Under the pieces are notes generated by a model. It searched no databases. It saw only the letters and a list, made by a program, of their open reading frames with translations, and was not told the origin of the DNA. Position numbers and translations under genes: made by a program. A stretch of 64,000 bases of DNA from Microbacterium esteraromaticum (lineage in GTDB: Bacteria; Actinomycetota; Actinomycetes; Actinomycetales; Microbacteriaceae). Each line of letters starts with the position of its first letter. Within the stretch, counting starts at the first letter, position 1. Below, one piece after another: positions 16,784-24,703 of this stretch. The stretch covers positions 124,001 through 188,000 of the forward strand of contig NZ_JAEMWU010000001.1 of the NCBI RefSeq assembly GCF_017303215.1, read 5' to 3'.

Positions 16784-17521
16784 GTGTCGATCCCTGTGAT
16801 GCCCGTCGTTGTTCCGCCGCGCGTGCGCGAGCTCGCCAGGGGTGCCGCGCTCGAATGCGTCTGGCAGAACGACCTCGGCGGCCTGACGCTGCGCGCGACG
16901 CCGCAATACGGTGAGCCGTTCTTCATCAAGTGGGGACCCCGTCACGACGAGTCGACCATGCGCGACGAGGCGGAGCGGATGCAGTGGGCGGGGCGATGGG
17001 CTCGGGTTCCGCAAGTGCTCAGTCACGGGGAGGATGCCACCGAGGAGTGGCTGGTGACGGCAGCCCTCGCCGGCGACAGCGCCGTATCGCCGTACTGGAG
17101 AGAGCGCCCCGAGACGGCGGTGCGCGCCGTCGGAGAAGCGCTGCGCGCCTGGCACGACGCGTTGCCCGTCGAAGAATGCCCGTGGGACTGGGGCGTAGCC
17201 GCCCGTATCGACGCCGCCGAGCAGCGCGGCATCCGCGTGCCCGAGAGCCTGCGCACGCCGCCGCCGGTCGACCAGCTCGTCGTCGCGCACGCCGACGCCT
17301 GCTGCCCCAACACGCTTCTCGACACGGACGGACGCTGGCTGGCACACGTCGACCTCGGCCAGATGGGCACCGCCGACCGCTGGGCAGATCTCGCCGTCGC
17401 CGCCATGAGCACCGAGTGGAACTACGGCCCCGGCTGGGACGACACGCTCATCGCCGCGTACGGCATCGCCCCCGATCCGGCCCGCCAGGCCTACTACCGC
17501 GCCCTCTGGAACGCCACCTGA
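16784..17521 (+). CDS. Aminoglycoside 3'-phosphotransferase-like kinase
   Basis: 245-residue protein of the APH/choline-kinase fold. The catalytic loop reads VVAHADACCPNTLLDTDGRW, where the usual HGD is HAD; the metal-binding Asp is in LAHVDLGQMGTADRWADLAVA. An N-lobe Lys candidate is in PFFIKWGPRH. It resembles APH(3')-type enzymes in the C lobe, but environmental actinobacteria have many such kinases of unknown substrate, so resistance cannot be claimed. The GTG at 16784 lies 7 nt after GAGAAT; an in-frame ATG at 16775 is the alternative. The gene is bracketed by inverted copies of repeat family A. Confidence 0.75.
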   Translation: MSIPVMPVVVPPRVRELARGAALECVWQNDLGGLTLRATPQYGEPFFIKWGPRHDESTMRDEAERMQWAGRWARVPQVLSHGEDATEEWLVTAALAGDSAVSPYWRERPETAVRAVGEALRAWHDALPVEECPWDWGVAARIDAAEQRGIRVPESLRTPPPVDQLVVAHADACCPNTLLDTDGRWLAHVDLGQMGTADRWADLAVAAMSTEWNYGPGWDDTLIAAYGIAPDPARQAYYRALWNAT

Positions 17522-17559
17522 CCCCGCACTGCCCGACCCATTCCCCTACCCACTCCCGT

Positions 17560-17635
17560 GAGAAACCACTTCCCGTGTGAGACATCACGCTGGACGTGGT
17601 TTCTCAAACGGGAAGTGGTTTCTCAGCGGAAGGGA
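17560..17635. repeat. Intergenic palindrome, family A, copy 2
   Basis: Same four-arm layout as copy 1: gagaaaccac (17560-17569), gagacatcac, gtggtttctc and gtggtttctc (17615-17624). Its right end, 17608-17635, matches the left end of copy 1 in reverse over 28 bases. It lies between the convergent kinase and EcfT genes. Confidence 0.85.
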
Positions 17636-17655
17636 ACGCGAGCGACGCGAGCGCG

Positions 17656-18444
17656 CTATGCGGGGCCGAGGATGAAGTTCCAGGCGCCGGTCGCGACGGC
17701 GGCGATGATGGCGGATGCTGAGATCGCCGCACCGGCGAGCAATAGCATCCACTCGCGGGCGCCGAAGCGCGCGGGGCGCGCCCACGTGCGCCGCACGTCC
17801 GCCCCGAATCCACGCGCTTCCATGGCCGTCGACAGCTTCGCCCCACGTCGGATCGACAGCACCAGCAGCGCGAACGCCATCCCCAGGAACCTGCGCACGC
17901 GCCCCCGGTCGGCGACCCCTCGGGCGCGACGCGCCAACTCGAGCGCACGCCAGTCATCGACGAACAGGCCGACCATGCGCAGGCCCGCCAGCGCCCCCAG
18001 CACGAAGCGCGCCGGGAGTCGCAGGGTCTGCGCCAGCCCATCAGCGAGGTCGGTCGGATCGACGGTGACGAAGAGCACCACCGAGGGCAGCGCGATCGCC
18101 AGCACCCGCAGCATGGTCGCTCCCGCCAACGCCAGCGAGCCGTCACTCACCCGCACCAGGAACCACTCGACATAGACCGTGCCGCTCGGCTCACCGTACA
18201 GCGCGATGGTCACACCGGTCAGCGGTGCGGCCAGCCACACCGGCCAGGTGCGCAGCCAGAACTCGCGCCAGCCGATTCCGGCGAAGAGGAAAAGCACGCA
18301 CTCCAGCGCCAGGGCGACGGCGGCCGAGACCATGTCGAGCGTGAGGATCAGCGGCAGGGCGATCAGCGCACTCGCGCCCAACTTCGCCACCGGGTTGATC
18401 TGTGCCATCGCGCCCGTGCGTGCCCGGGTCTCCAGGAGCGTCAT
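17656..18444 (-). CDS. ykoC: ECF transporter transmembrane component (YkoC/EcfT)
   Basis: 262-residue membrane scaffold of an energy-coupling-factor importer. Hydrophobic helices occur at residues 22-65, 70-90, 108-130 and 230-252. The two cytoplasmic coupling motifs expected of EcfT are present as ALELARRARGV and AMEARGFGAD (A-R-G signatures that contact the ATPases). It overlaps the ATPase gene by four bases (ATGA), and the S component and a TPP riboswitch lie upstream, so the cargo is a thiamine precursor, probably hydroxymethylpyrimidine. Confidence 0.9.
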   Translation of the reverse strand: MTLLETRARTGAMAQINPVAKLGASALIALPLILTLDMVSAAVALALECVLFLFAGIGWREFWLRTWPVWLAAPLTGVTIALYGEPSGTVYVEWFLVRVSDGSLALAGATMLRVLAIALPSVVLFVTVDPTDLADGLAQTLRLPARFVLGALAGLRMVGLFVDDWRALELARRARGVADRGRVRRFLGMAFALLVLSIRRGAKLSTAMEARGFGADVRRTWARPARFGAREWMLLLAGAAISASAIIAAVATGAWNFILGPA

Positions 18445-19913
18445 GCTCCCACCCCCAATGCGAAGCGCTCGGCATGCAGCGCGTCGACGACATCGAGGTC
18501 ATGGGTGACCGTCACCAGCGCGGCGCCATCGTCGCGCAGATCGGCGAGCATGGCCACGAGTTCTTGCCAGGTGCGGGCGTCCTGCCCGAAGGTGGGCTCG
18601 TCGAGCACGAGCACCCGGGGCCGGGTGGCCAGCGCCGCAGCAACGGTGAGCCGCCGCTTCTCACCACCGGACAGCGTGTACGGGTTGGCCTTCGCGAGCC
18701 GTTCCAGCCGCAGCCGTTGCAGCAGCTCGTCGCTGCGGGCGGCGATCTCGCTCTCCGAGAGCCCGAGCGAGCGCGGCCCGACGGCGAGCTCGTCCTGCAC
18801 CGTGGATGCCAGCAGTTGGTGCTCCGGCTCTTGGAACACGGTGCCGATGCGCGTCAGCAACTGCCGCGACGCCCACCGGATCGGATGCGGCCCGGCTCCG
18901 CCGGCGAGGGCATCCGAGGCCGTCACGGCGCCCGACACCGGCGGGAGGAGCCCCGCCAGGGTGAGCCCGAGCGTGGATTTTCCGGCGCCGTTCGGCCCGG
19001 TGATCGCGAGGGTGGAGCCGGCCCGCACGGCAACGTCGATACCGGATGCCACGGTCGTGCCGCGTACACGCGCCACCGCGAGGTGCTCGCCGCGCAGCAG
19101 CACGTCGCCGGGAGCGGATGCCGGTGGCGCGGGATGCTTCGGCGGAAAGCCCGGCACCCACACTCCGGCCCGCGCGAGCCGCTCACCATGCAGGTTCAGC
19201 ACGGTGTCGGGATGCCCGTCGGCGATCACACCGGTGCCGCCCGACCCGTCGTCCCCGATGACGATGACCCGGTCGATCAGCGGCAACCAGACGTCGAGTC
19301 GGTGTTCGACGACGATCAGCGTGGTGCGCTGCGCTGCCAGCATCCGCTCCACGGCGTCGCGCACCTCAGCGATGCCGTCGGGGTCGAGGTTCGCCGTCGG
19401 CTCATCGAGCAGCAGCAGTCCCGGCCGCATCGCAAGCGACCCGGCGAGCGCGAGGCGCTGCTTCTGCCCACCCGAGAGCGCCTTCGTCGGGCGATCCCGC
19501 GGCACGTCGAGGCCCACGGCGTCGAGCGCGGCGTCGACGCGGCGCCAGATCTCGTCCCGGGGCAGGCCGAGGTTCTCGCATCCGAAGGCGACGTCGTCGC
19601 CGACGCGCGCAAGGATGACCTGCGAGTCGGGGTCCTGCAGCACAAGACCGGCCCGGCCCCGCGCAGCCGCGGCGGGCAGGCCATCGATGAGCAGCTCGCC
19701 CTCGGCCTCGCCCTCCTCATCGCCACCGAGCACACCGGCCAGGCCATGCATGAGCGTCGACTTACCGGCACCCGAGGCGCCGAGCAGCAGCACCCGCTCA
19801 CCGGGATCGATGCGCAGCGTGACATCGCGCACCGCCCAGGCGAGGCGACTGGCGTGCCGCCAGCCCCATCCACGCGCCTCGACCGCGGCGGGCGCGATCC
19901 CTCCTGACACCAT
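18441..19913 (-). CDS. ykoD: Duplicated ECF ATPase (YkoD type)
   Basis: 490 residues with two ABC ATPase domains fused in tandem. Domain 1: Walker A GASGAGKST, signature LSGGQKQRLALA, Walker B LLLLDEPTANLDPDG, switch His in VVEHRLD. Domain 2: Walker A GPNGAGKST, signature LSGGEKRRLTVA, Walker B VLVLDEPTFGQD, switch His in VTHDLD. It supplies both nucleotide sites of the ECF module, as in YkoD. The ATG at 19913 is preferred to an upstream in-frame ATG inside the ykoE coding region. It ends in an ATGA overlap with ykoC. Confidence 0.92.
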   Translation of the reverse strand: MVSGGIAPAAVEARGWGWRHASRLAWAVRDVTLRIDPGERVLLLGASGAGKSTLMHGLAGVLGGDEEGEAEGELLIDGLPAAAARGRAGLVLQDPDSQVILARVGDDVAFGCENLGLPRDEIWRRVDAALDAVGLDVPRDRPTKALSGGQKQRLALAGSLAMRPGLLLLDEPTANLDPDGIAEVRDAVERMLAAQRTTLIVVEHRLDVWLPLIDRVIVIGDDGSGGTGVIADGHPDTVLNLHGERLARAGVWVPGFPPKHPAPPASAPGDVLLRGEHLAVARVRGTTVASGIDVAVRAGSTLAITGPNGAGKSTLGLTLAGLLPPVSGAVTASDALAGGAGPHPIRWASRQLLTRIGTVFQEPEHQLLASTVQDELAVGPRSLGLSESEIAARSDELLQRLRLERLAKANPYTLSGGEKRRLTVAAALATRPRVLVLDEPTFGQDARTWQELVAMLADLRDDGAALVTVTHDLDVVDALHAERFALGVGA

Positions 19914-19929
19914 GGCGATCGCCGGTCGG

Positions 19930-20568
19930 TCAGACCCGCTTGCGCACCTCTCGGCCCGAGCCGAAGCGGTCGAGAGCACCGGTAGCCGCGAGGCCCCGGG
20001 CGAGCAGCCAGCCGAGCAGACCGGCGAGTACGGCGCCCGAGATGACGGTGCAGATCAGGTAGACGACGGTGAAGGCTGCGTCGGCACCCGCGAACCACAG
20101 GATCATGTTGTTGATCCCGCCCAGCAGGGCGGCGCCGGCGCCGGCGAGCATCGCCACGGGCAGCGACCAGACACGGTATGCGAAGAGCAGGAAGATCAGT
20201 TCGGCGCCGAGGCCCTGCACGAGTCCGGCCTCAATGGTGAGGAACCCGCCCCACTGCGCGCCGGCCAGGGCCGAGACGACGGCGGCGAGGGTCTCGACGT
20301 AGATCGCAGCGCCGGCCTTGCGGATGATGAGGCCACCCAGCACGCCGGCGATCAGCCACGGCCCGTCGAGCAGTCCCTGCACGCCGGGCAGCAGCGGGTC
20401 GAGCAGCGCCTTGGGGCCGAGGTAGCCAACGTTCCACAGCAGGAACAGAACACCGCAGGCGACGCCCAGCACGCTGGCGACGACGATGTCGACGATGCGC
20501 CAGCGCCAGATCTCGGGGCGCATACGCCCCGTGTTCGTGGACGCGGAACTGGACGTGGACGTGCTCAT
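19930..20568 (-). CDS. ykoE: Thiamine-precursor S component YkoE
   Basis: 212-residue membrane substrate-binding component. About six helices follow a short Ser/Thr-rich cytoplasmic start. The sequence from WRIVDIVVASVLGVACG through LGGLIIRKAGAAIYVE and VQGLGAELIFLLF matches the YkoE family. It follows a TPP riboswitch and a strong GGAGGAG ribosome site and is followed by the duplicated ATPase and EcfT, giving the full YkoE-D-C importer. Thiamine pyrophosphate should shut expression down. Confidence 0.92.
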   Translation of the reverse strand: MSTSTSSSASTNTGRMRPEIWRWRIVDIVVASVLGVACGVLFLLWNVGYLGPKALLDPLLPGVQGLLDGPWLIAGVLGGLIIRKAGAAIYVETLAAVVSALAGAQWGGFLTIEAGLVQGLGAELIFLLFAYRVWSLPVAMLAGAGAALLGGINNMILWFAGADAAFTVVYLICTVISGAVLAGLLGWLLARGLAATGALDRFGSGREVRKRV

Positions 20569-20581
20569 AGGAACTCCTCCC

Positions 20582-20660
20582 TGCGCCGGCATGATCCGGA
20601 TCAGGTTCGACGGTCGAAGCGCTCTTCGCTTCCTCTCAGCCCGGCGGTCCGGACTCCCGT
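20582..20660 (-). promoter_or_regulatory. TPP riboswitch (THI element)
   Basis: Reading the minus strand: GGGCTGAGAGG (complement of about 20632-20642) and ACCTGATCCGGATCATGCC (complement of about 20588-20606) are the conserved THI-box cores, followed by GCGCAGGGAGGAG, which includes the ykoE ribosome site. The overlap of the switch end with the Shine-Dalgarno suggests control of translation initiation. Confidence 0.93.
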
Positions 20661-20707
20661 GGTGGTTCATCGATCATATCCCGCCGACCGCACACAGGGA
20701 CGTTGGG

Positions 20708-20713
20708 TAGCGT
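20708..20713 (+). promoter_or_regulatory. -10 element of the carboxypeptidase gene (leaderless)
   Basis: TAGCGT followed by six bases and GTG at 20720; the same hexamer and spacing as the aldo/keto reductase. Confidence 0.5.
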
Positions 20714-20719
20714 GGACGG

Positions 20720-22498
20720 GTGACCACCTCCCCCGAGTCCACGCGCCCCGCCACGCGCCGTGAACTGCGCGAGCGTGCCCACCCGCAGACGACGGAGTCC
20801 TCTCGTGCTCCGTTGCCCGCATTCGGTGACACACTGCGCACTCCTGACAACACCGTCATTGATGACGTGCCCGCCCCGAACGACGACGCCGTCGACGACG
20901 CCGAACGCTTCTCAGACGCGCCACCCCTGGGCGACACGCGGGCTTCCGCCCCGTCGTGGGATACCGGTTTCGCCGCGTATGCCGTCGATACTGTCGCTGT
21001 GGACGCCGTCGAGAACGACCCGGAGCCGGCATTCCTCAGCGCCTTCGACGATAACGATGCTCCGACGCGCGAGAATCCGGTGCTCTCTCCGAACGCCAGC
21101 GAGCCCGACGGCACCGCCGTCGGTTCGGATGCTGCGGACGAGACCTCTGCGCCGCAAACGGCTTGGGCGGATGAGAAGCGGCCACCGACCGCACTGACCT
21201 GGCTCGATACCGCGACGTTGCAGGCTGAGTCGCTGCCGGAGCCCCTGAGCCCGCCCGACCTCTTCGACGGCGCACGTCTGGCGCCGAGCTGGCGACGCCC
21301 GGGAGTGCTGATCCCCCTCGGGATCGTCGGAACCCTGTGCGGCGCATACGTCGCCTCGACTCTGCTGTGGCCGCTCGACGCGGTCGCTCCTGCAGCGGCC
21401 GCCGTGAAGACGGAGATCGCGCCGGCAGAAGCGGCAGCGCTCACCTGGCCGGAGACCGGCAGCGCCGCCGTCGCGGTAGAGGGAATCGGGCCCGCCTCAT
21501 CGACGACCGAGCGCGACGAGATCGCCAGCATCACGAAAGTCGCCACGGTGCTGATGATCCTCGACGAGCTGCCGCTGCAGCCCGGCGAGCAGGGGCCGAG
21601 CTTCGACTTCGACTACGGCGACACGCTGGAGTACTGGCAGTACCGCAACATGGACCAGTCGGCGCTCGATGTGCCGGTGGGCGGCACTCTGACCCAGTAC
21701 CAGATGCTGCAGGGCATTCTGCTCGGCTCTGCCAACAACTACACCGACCGCCTGTCGGATGAGATCTGGGGTTCGGACTGGGCGTTCTCGCAGGCATCCA
21801 AGAAGTGGCTGAGTGATCACGGCCTCGGTGGGATCACTCTCGAGTCACCCTCCGGTTTCGACCGGGACAACACCGCCTCGCCCGCAGATCTGACCAAGCT
21901 GGGTCAGTTGGCCATGAAGAACCCGGTGGTCGCCGAGATCGTCGCGACGCGTTCGGCGGATATCCCTGGTGCGGGCACGGTCGAGAACACCAACGGCATG
22001 CTCGAGGATGCCGGTGTGGTGGGCATCAAGACCGGCACCCTGTCGCACTGGAACCTGCTGACGGCCAAGGACGTGCCCGTCGGCGGCACGACGGTGCGCG
22101 TCTACGCCTCGGTGCTCGGCCAGGACGACGATGACACCCGCCTCGCCGTGACGCGGCAGCTGTTCGCCGAGGTCGAGAAGTCGCTCGCCGAGCAGCCCGT
22201 CGCGGTACCGGCCGGCAGCGTGGTCGGACACGTCACCACCGAGTGGGGCGGTCGCGTCGAGATCGTGACGGATGCTGACGCCCAGGTCGTGCTCTGGAAC
22301 GGCGCGACGGCCACCGCCGGCACCGAACTCGATCTCGGGGATGCCACGCAGCCCGGCACCGTGGTGGGCACGCTCACCGTCGATGGCCCGACCGGAACCG
22401 CCGAAACGTCGGTCTCGCTCGCCGATGAGGTCGCGCCGCCGAGCATCTGGTGGCGTCTGACGCACCCGATGGCGCTGTTCGGTATCGACGGAAACTGA
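20720..22498 (+). CDS. D-alanyl-D-alanine carboxypeptidase (DacA-like)
   Basis: 592 residues. A long disordered acidic cytoplasmic N-terminus (1-193, opening TRRELRERAHP) leads to one membrane helix (195-219) and an outside penicillin-binding domain. The three active-site motifs are present: S-x-x-K at Ser270/Lys273 (IASITKVAT), S-A-N in LLGSANNYTDRL, and KTG in GIKTGTLSHWN. It should trim D-Ala from peptidoglycan stem peptides. A C-terminal beta-rich region (about 500-590) is probably the stem domain. GTG start with leaderless spacing. A strong terminator follows. Confidence 0.9.
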   Translation: MTTSPESTRPATRRELRERAHPQTTESSRAPLPAFGDTLRTPDNTVIDDVPAPNDDAVDDAERFSDAPPLGDTRASAPSWDTGFAAYAVDTVAVDAVENDPEPAFLSAFDDNDAPTRENPVLSPNASEPDGTAVGSDAADETSAPQTAWADEKRPPTALTWLDTATLQAESLPEPLSPPDLFDGARLAPSWRRPGVLIPLGIVGTLCGAYVASTLLWPLDAVAPAAAAVKTEIAPAEAAALTWPETGSAAVAVEGIGPASSTTERDEIASITKVATVLMILDELPLQPGEQGPSFDFDYGDTLEYWQYRNMDQSALDVPVGGTLTQYQMLQGILLGSANNYTDRLSDEIWGSDWAFSQASKKWLSDHGLGGITLESPSGFDRDNTASPADLTKLGQLAMKNPVVAEIVATRSADIPGAGTVENTNGMLEDAGVVGIKTGTLSHWNLLTAKDVPVGGTTVRVYASVLGQDDDDTRLAVTRQLFAEVEKSLAEQPVAVPAGSVVGHVTTEWGGRVEIVTDADAQVVLWNGATATAGTELDLGDATQPGTVVGTLTVDGPTGTAETSVSLADEVAPPSIWWRLTHPMALFGIDGN

Positions 22499-22511
22499 GA
22501 CTGCTCTGAGA

Positions 22512-22555
22512 CGAGAGCGCCCGCCCCGACTTCCGGGGCGGGCGCTCTCGCGTTT
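22512..22555. terminator. Bidirectional hairpin between carboxypeptidase and ABC genes
   Basis: Perfect 17-bp stem (22512-22528 with 22534-22550), loop acttc, followed on the plus strand by CGTTT. It lies between convergent genes. Confidence 0.85.
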
Positions 22556-22567
22556 AGGTTCGACGAG

Positions 22568-24703
22568 TCAGTCCTGGCGGGCCTCGGCGGCGCCGACCTC
22601 GACGTCCTCCGCGGCATCGCCGGTGACGATCACGGGGATCGATCCGGTCATGGCCTCTTCGGCGTCGATATCGGTCGCGGCCTGCTCGAACTGCGACTGG
22701 TACAGGCGCCAGTAGGCGCCCTGCTGCGCGATCAGCTGCTCGTGGTCACCCTGCTCGACGATGTCGCCGTGCTCCATCACCAGGATCAAGTCGGCATCGC
22801 GGATCGTCGACAGCCGGTGCGCGATCACGAACGAGGTGCGTCCCTCGCGCAGTGCCGCCATGGCGTGCTGCAGCAGCACCTCGGTGCGGGTGTCGACCGC
22901 GCTGGTCGCCTCGTCGAGGATGAGGATCGACGGCTGTGCGACGAAGGCCCGTGCGATCGTGATCAGCTGCCGCTCACCGGCCGACACGTTCGAGGCGTCC
23001 TCATCGAGCACGGTCTCGTATCCCTCGGGGAGCGAGTGCACGAAGCGGTCGACGTACGTCGCCTCGGCGGCCGCGACGATCTCGTCGTCGGACGCCGACG
23101 CGTTGCCGTAGCGGATGTTCTCGCGGATGCTGCCGCCGAACAGCCACGGATCCTGCAGCACCATGCCCGTGCGGCCGCGCAGGTCGTCACGCGTCATCTG
23201 TGCGATGTCCTGCCCGTCGAGCAGGATGCGTCCGGAGTCGAGCTCGTAGAACCGCATGATGAGGTTCACCAGCGTCGTCTTCCCGGCGCCGGTCGGGCCG
23301 ACGATCGCGACGGTCTGCCCGGGTTCGACCCGGAACGACAGGTCGGTGATCAGCGGTCGGTCGGGGGTGTACGAGAACGCGACGTGCTCGAACTCGATCA
23401 CGCCGTGCCCGTCGGCCACCGTCGGGGCGTCCTCGTCGTCGGGATCCTGCTCGTCCGCGTCGAGGAAGTTGAACACGCGCTCGGCAGAGGCGGTTCCCGA
23501 CTGCACGACCGCGGCCATGCCGCCCAGTTCGCTCAGCGGCTGGCTGAACTGCTGCGAGTACTGGATGAACGCCTGCACGTCGCCCAGCCGCAGGTTTCCA
23601 CTGGCGACCATCAGTCCGCCGAGCACTGCGATGCCGACGTAGGTGAGGTTTCCGACGAAGGTCATCGCGGGCATGATGATGCCCGACAGGAACTGCGCCT
23701 TGAAGCTCGCCTGGAACAGCTCTTCGTTCTCGGCTTGGAACTTGTCGAGGGCGTCCTGCTCGCGGCCGAACACCTTGACCAGTGCGTGGCCCGAGAACGA
23801 CTCCTCGACCCGGGCGTTGAGCCTGCCGACCTTGCGCCACTGCATGCCGAAGGCCTTCTGCGAGCGCGGCCCGATGACACCGAAGATGATGCCCATCAGC
23901 GGCAGCGAGATCAGCGCGACCAGCGCCAGCTGCCACGAGATCGAGAACATCATGATCAGCACACCGATCACGGTCAGCACCGACGTGAGCGCCCCCGACA
24001 GCGACTGCTGCATCGTCTGGGTGATGTTGTCGATGTCGTTGGTGACGCGCGAGATCAGCTCGCCGCGTTGCACCTTGTCGAAGTACGACAGCGGCAGGCG
24101 GTTGATCTTCGCCTCGACGCTCTCACGCAGGCGCCACATGGTGCGCACCATGATCACGTTGATCACGTAGCCCTGGATCCAGCTCAACAGCGCGGCGACG
24201 ATGTAGATCGCCATCACCGCGATGATGATCCAGCGCAGGCGCTCGAAGTCGACGCCGTCGCCGACCTGGAAGTCGGCCATCGCTCCGACCATGTTGGCGA
24301 AGTCGTCCTGGCCGGCGGCGCGCAGCGCCTCGACGACCTGATCCTTGCTGGTGCCCGGTGGGAAGCCGGGTGCGCCGCCCATTCCGGTGGCGAGCATGTT
24401 CGAGACGAAGCCCTCGTAGACGATGTTGGTCGCTTCGCCGAGCACCTTCGGGGCGATCACGGCGAGCACGACGCCGATCGCACCGAGGAATGAGACGAAG
24501 ACGAACCAGACCGCCGACGGCTTGAGCAATCCGATCATGCGGGCGAAGCTCTTGCCGAAGTTGTCGGCCTTGCCCGCGGCCGGGCCGTCCCATCCGCCGC
24601 CGTCGAGGCGCGCCTGCTCGGCGAGTTCGGCCTCGTAGGCCTCGTCGCCGGTCGCGTCGGTTGCTTCGGTGGACGTCATCGTGGTGTCTTTCGCGTCGCT
24701 CAT
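22568..24703 (-). CDS. ABC exporter, catalytically competent half
   Basis: 711 residues: six-helix exporter domain then ATPase. An extra segment between helices 1 and 2 carries a Gly/Met-rich outside loop (VSNMLATGMGGAPGFPPG and on), longer than in the partner. ATPase motifs: Walker A GPTGAGKTT, Walker B ILILDEATSAVD with catalytic Glu, switch His in AHRLSTI. The signature is altered to VSAGERQ instead of LSGGQ. It overlaps the partner gene (ATGA). The two form a heterodimeric exporter of the TM287/288, BmrCD or LmrCD type, probably for drugs or lipids; the substrate is unknown. Confidence 0.9.
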   Translation of the reverse strand: MSDAKDTTMTSTEATDATGDEAYEAELAEQARLDGGGWDGPAAGKADNFGKSFARMIGLLKPSAVWFVFVSFLGAIGVVLAVIAPKVLGEATNIVYEGFVSNMLATGMGGAPGFPPGTSKDQVVEALRAAGQDDFANMVGAMADFQVGDGVDFERLRWIIIAVMAIYIVAALLSWIQGYVINVIMVRTMWRLRESVEAKINRLPLSYFDKVQRGELISRVTNDIDNITQTMQQSLSGALTSVLTVIGVLIMMFSISWQLALVALISLPLMGIIFGVIGPRSQKAFGMQWRKVGRLNARVEESFSGHALVKVFGREQDALDKFQAENEELFQASFKAQFLSGIIMPAMTFVGNLTYVGIAVLGGLMVASGNLRLGDVQAFIQYSQQFSQPLSELGGMAAVVQSGTASAERVFNFLDADEQDPDDEDAPTVADGHGVIEFEHVAFSYTPDRPLITDLSFRVEPGQTVAIVGPTGAGKTTLVNLIMRFYELDSGRILLDGQDIAQMTRDDLRGRTGMVLQDPWLFGGSIRENIRYGNASASDDEIVAAAEATYVDRFVHSLPEGYETVLDEDASNVSAGERQLITIARAFVAQPSILILDEATSAVDTRTEVLLQHAMAALREGRTSFVIAHRLSTIRDADLILVMEHGDIVEQGDHEQLIAQQGAYWRLYQSQFEQAATDIDAEEAMTGSIPVIVTGDAAEDVEVGAAEARQD

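Noticed and set aside
16784-17521. Calling the phosphotransferase-like gene an antibiotic-resistance gene
   Set aside because: Kinase fold is clear, but the catalytic loop is HAD rather than HGD and the substrate cannot be inferred; many such genes are not resistance genes.
18505-20763. 752-codon plus-strand frame opposite ykoD and ykoE
   Set aside because: Ser/Arg-rich antisense frame that also runs through the TPP riboswitch.
22742-24493. 583-codon plus-strand frame inside the ABC exporter gene
   Set aside because: Complement of a well-conserved ABC gene; product is His/Arg/Asp-rich without domains.
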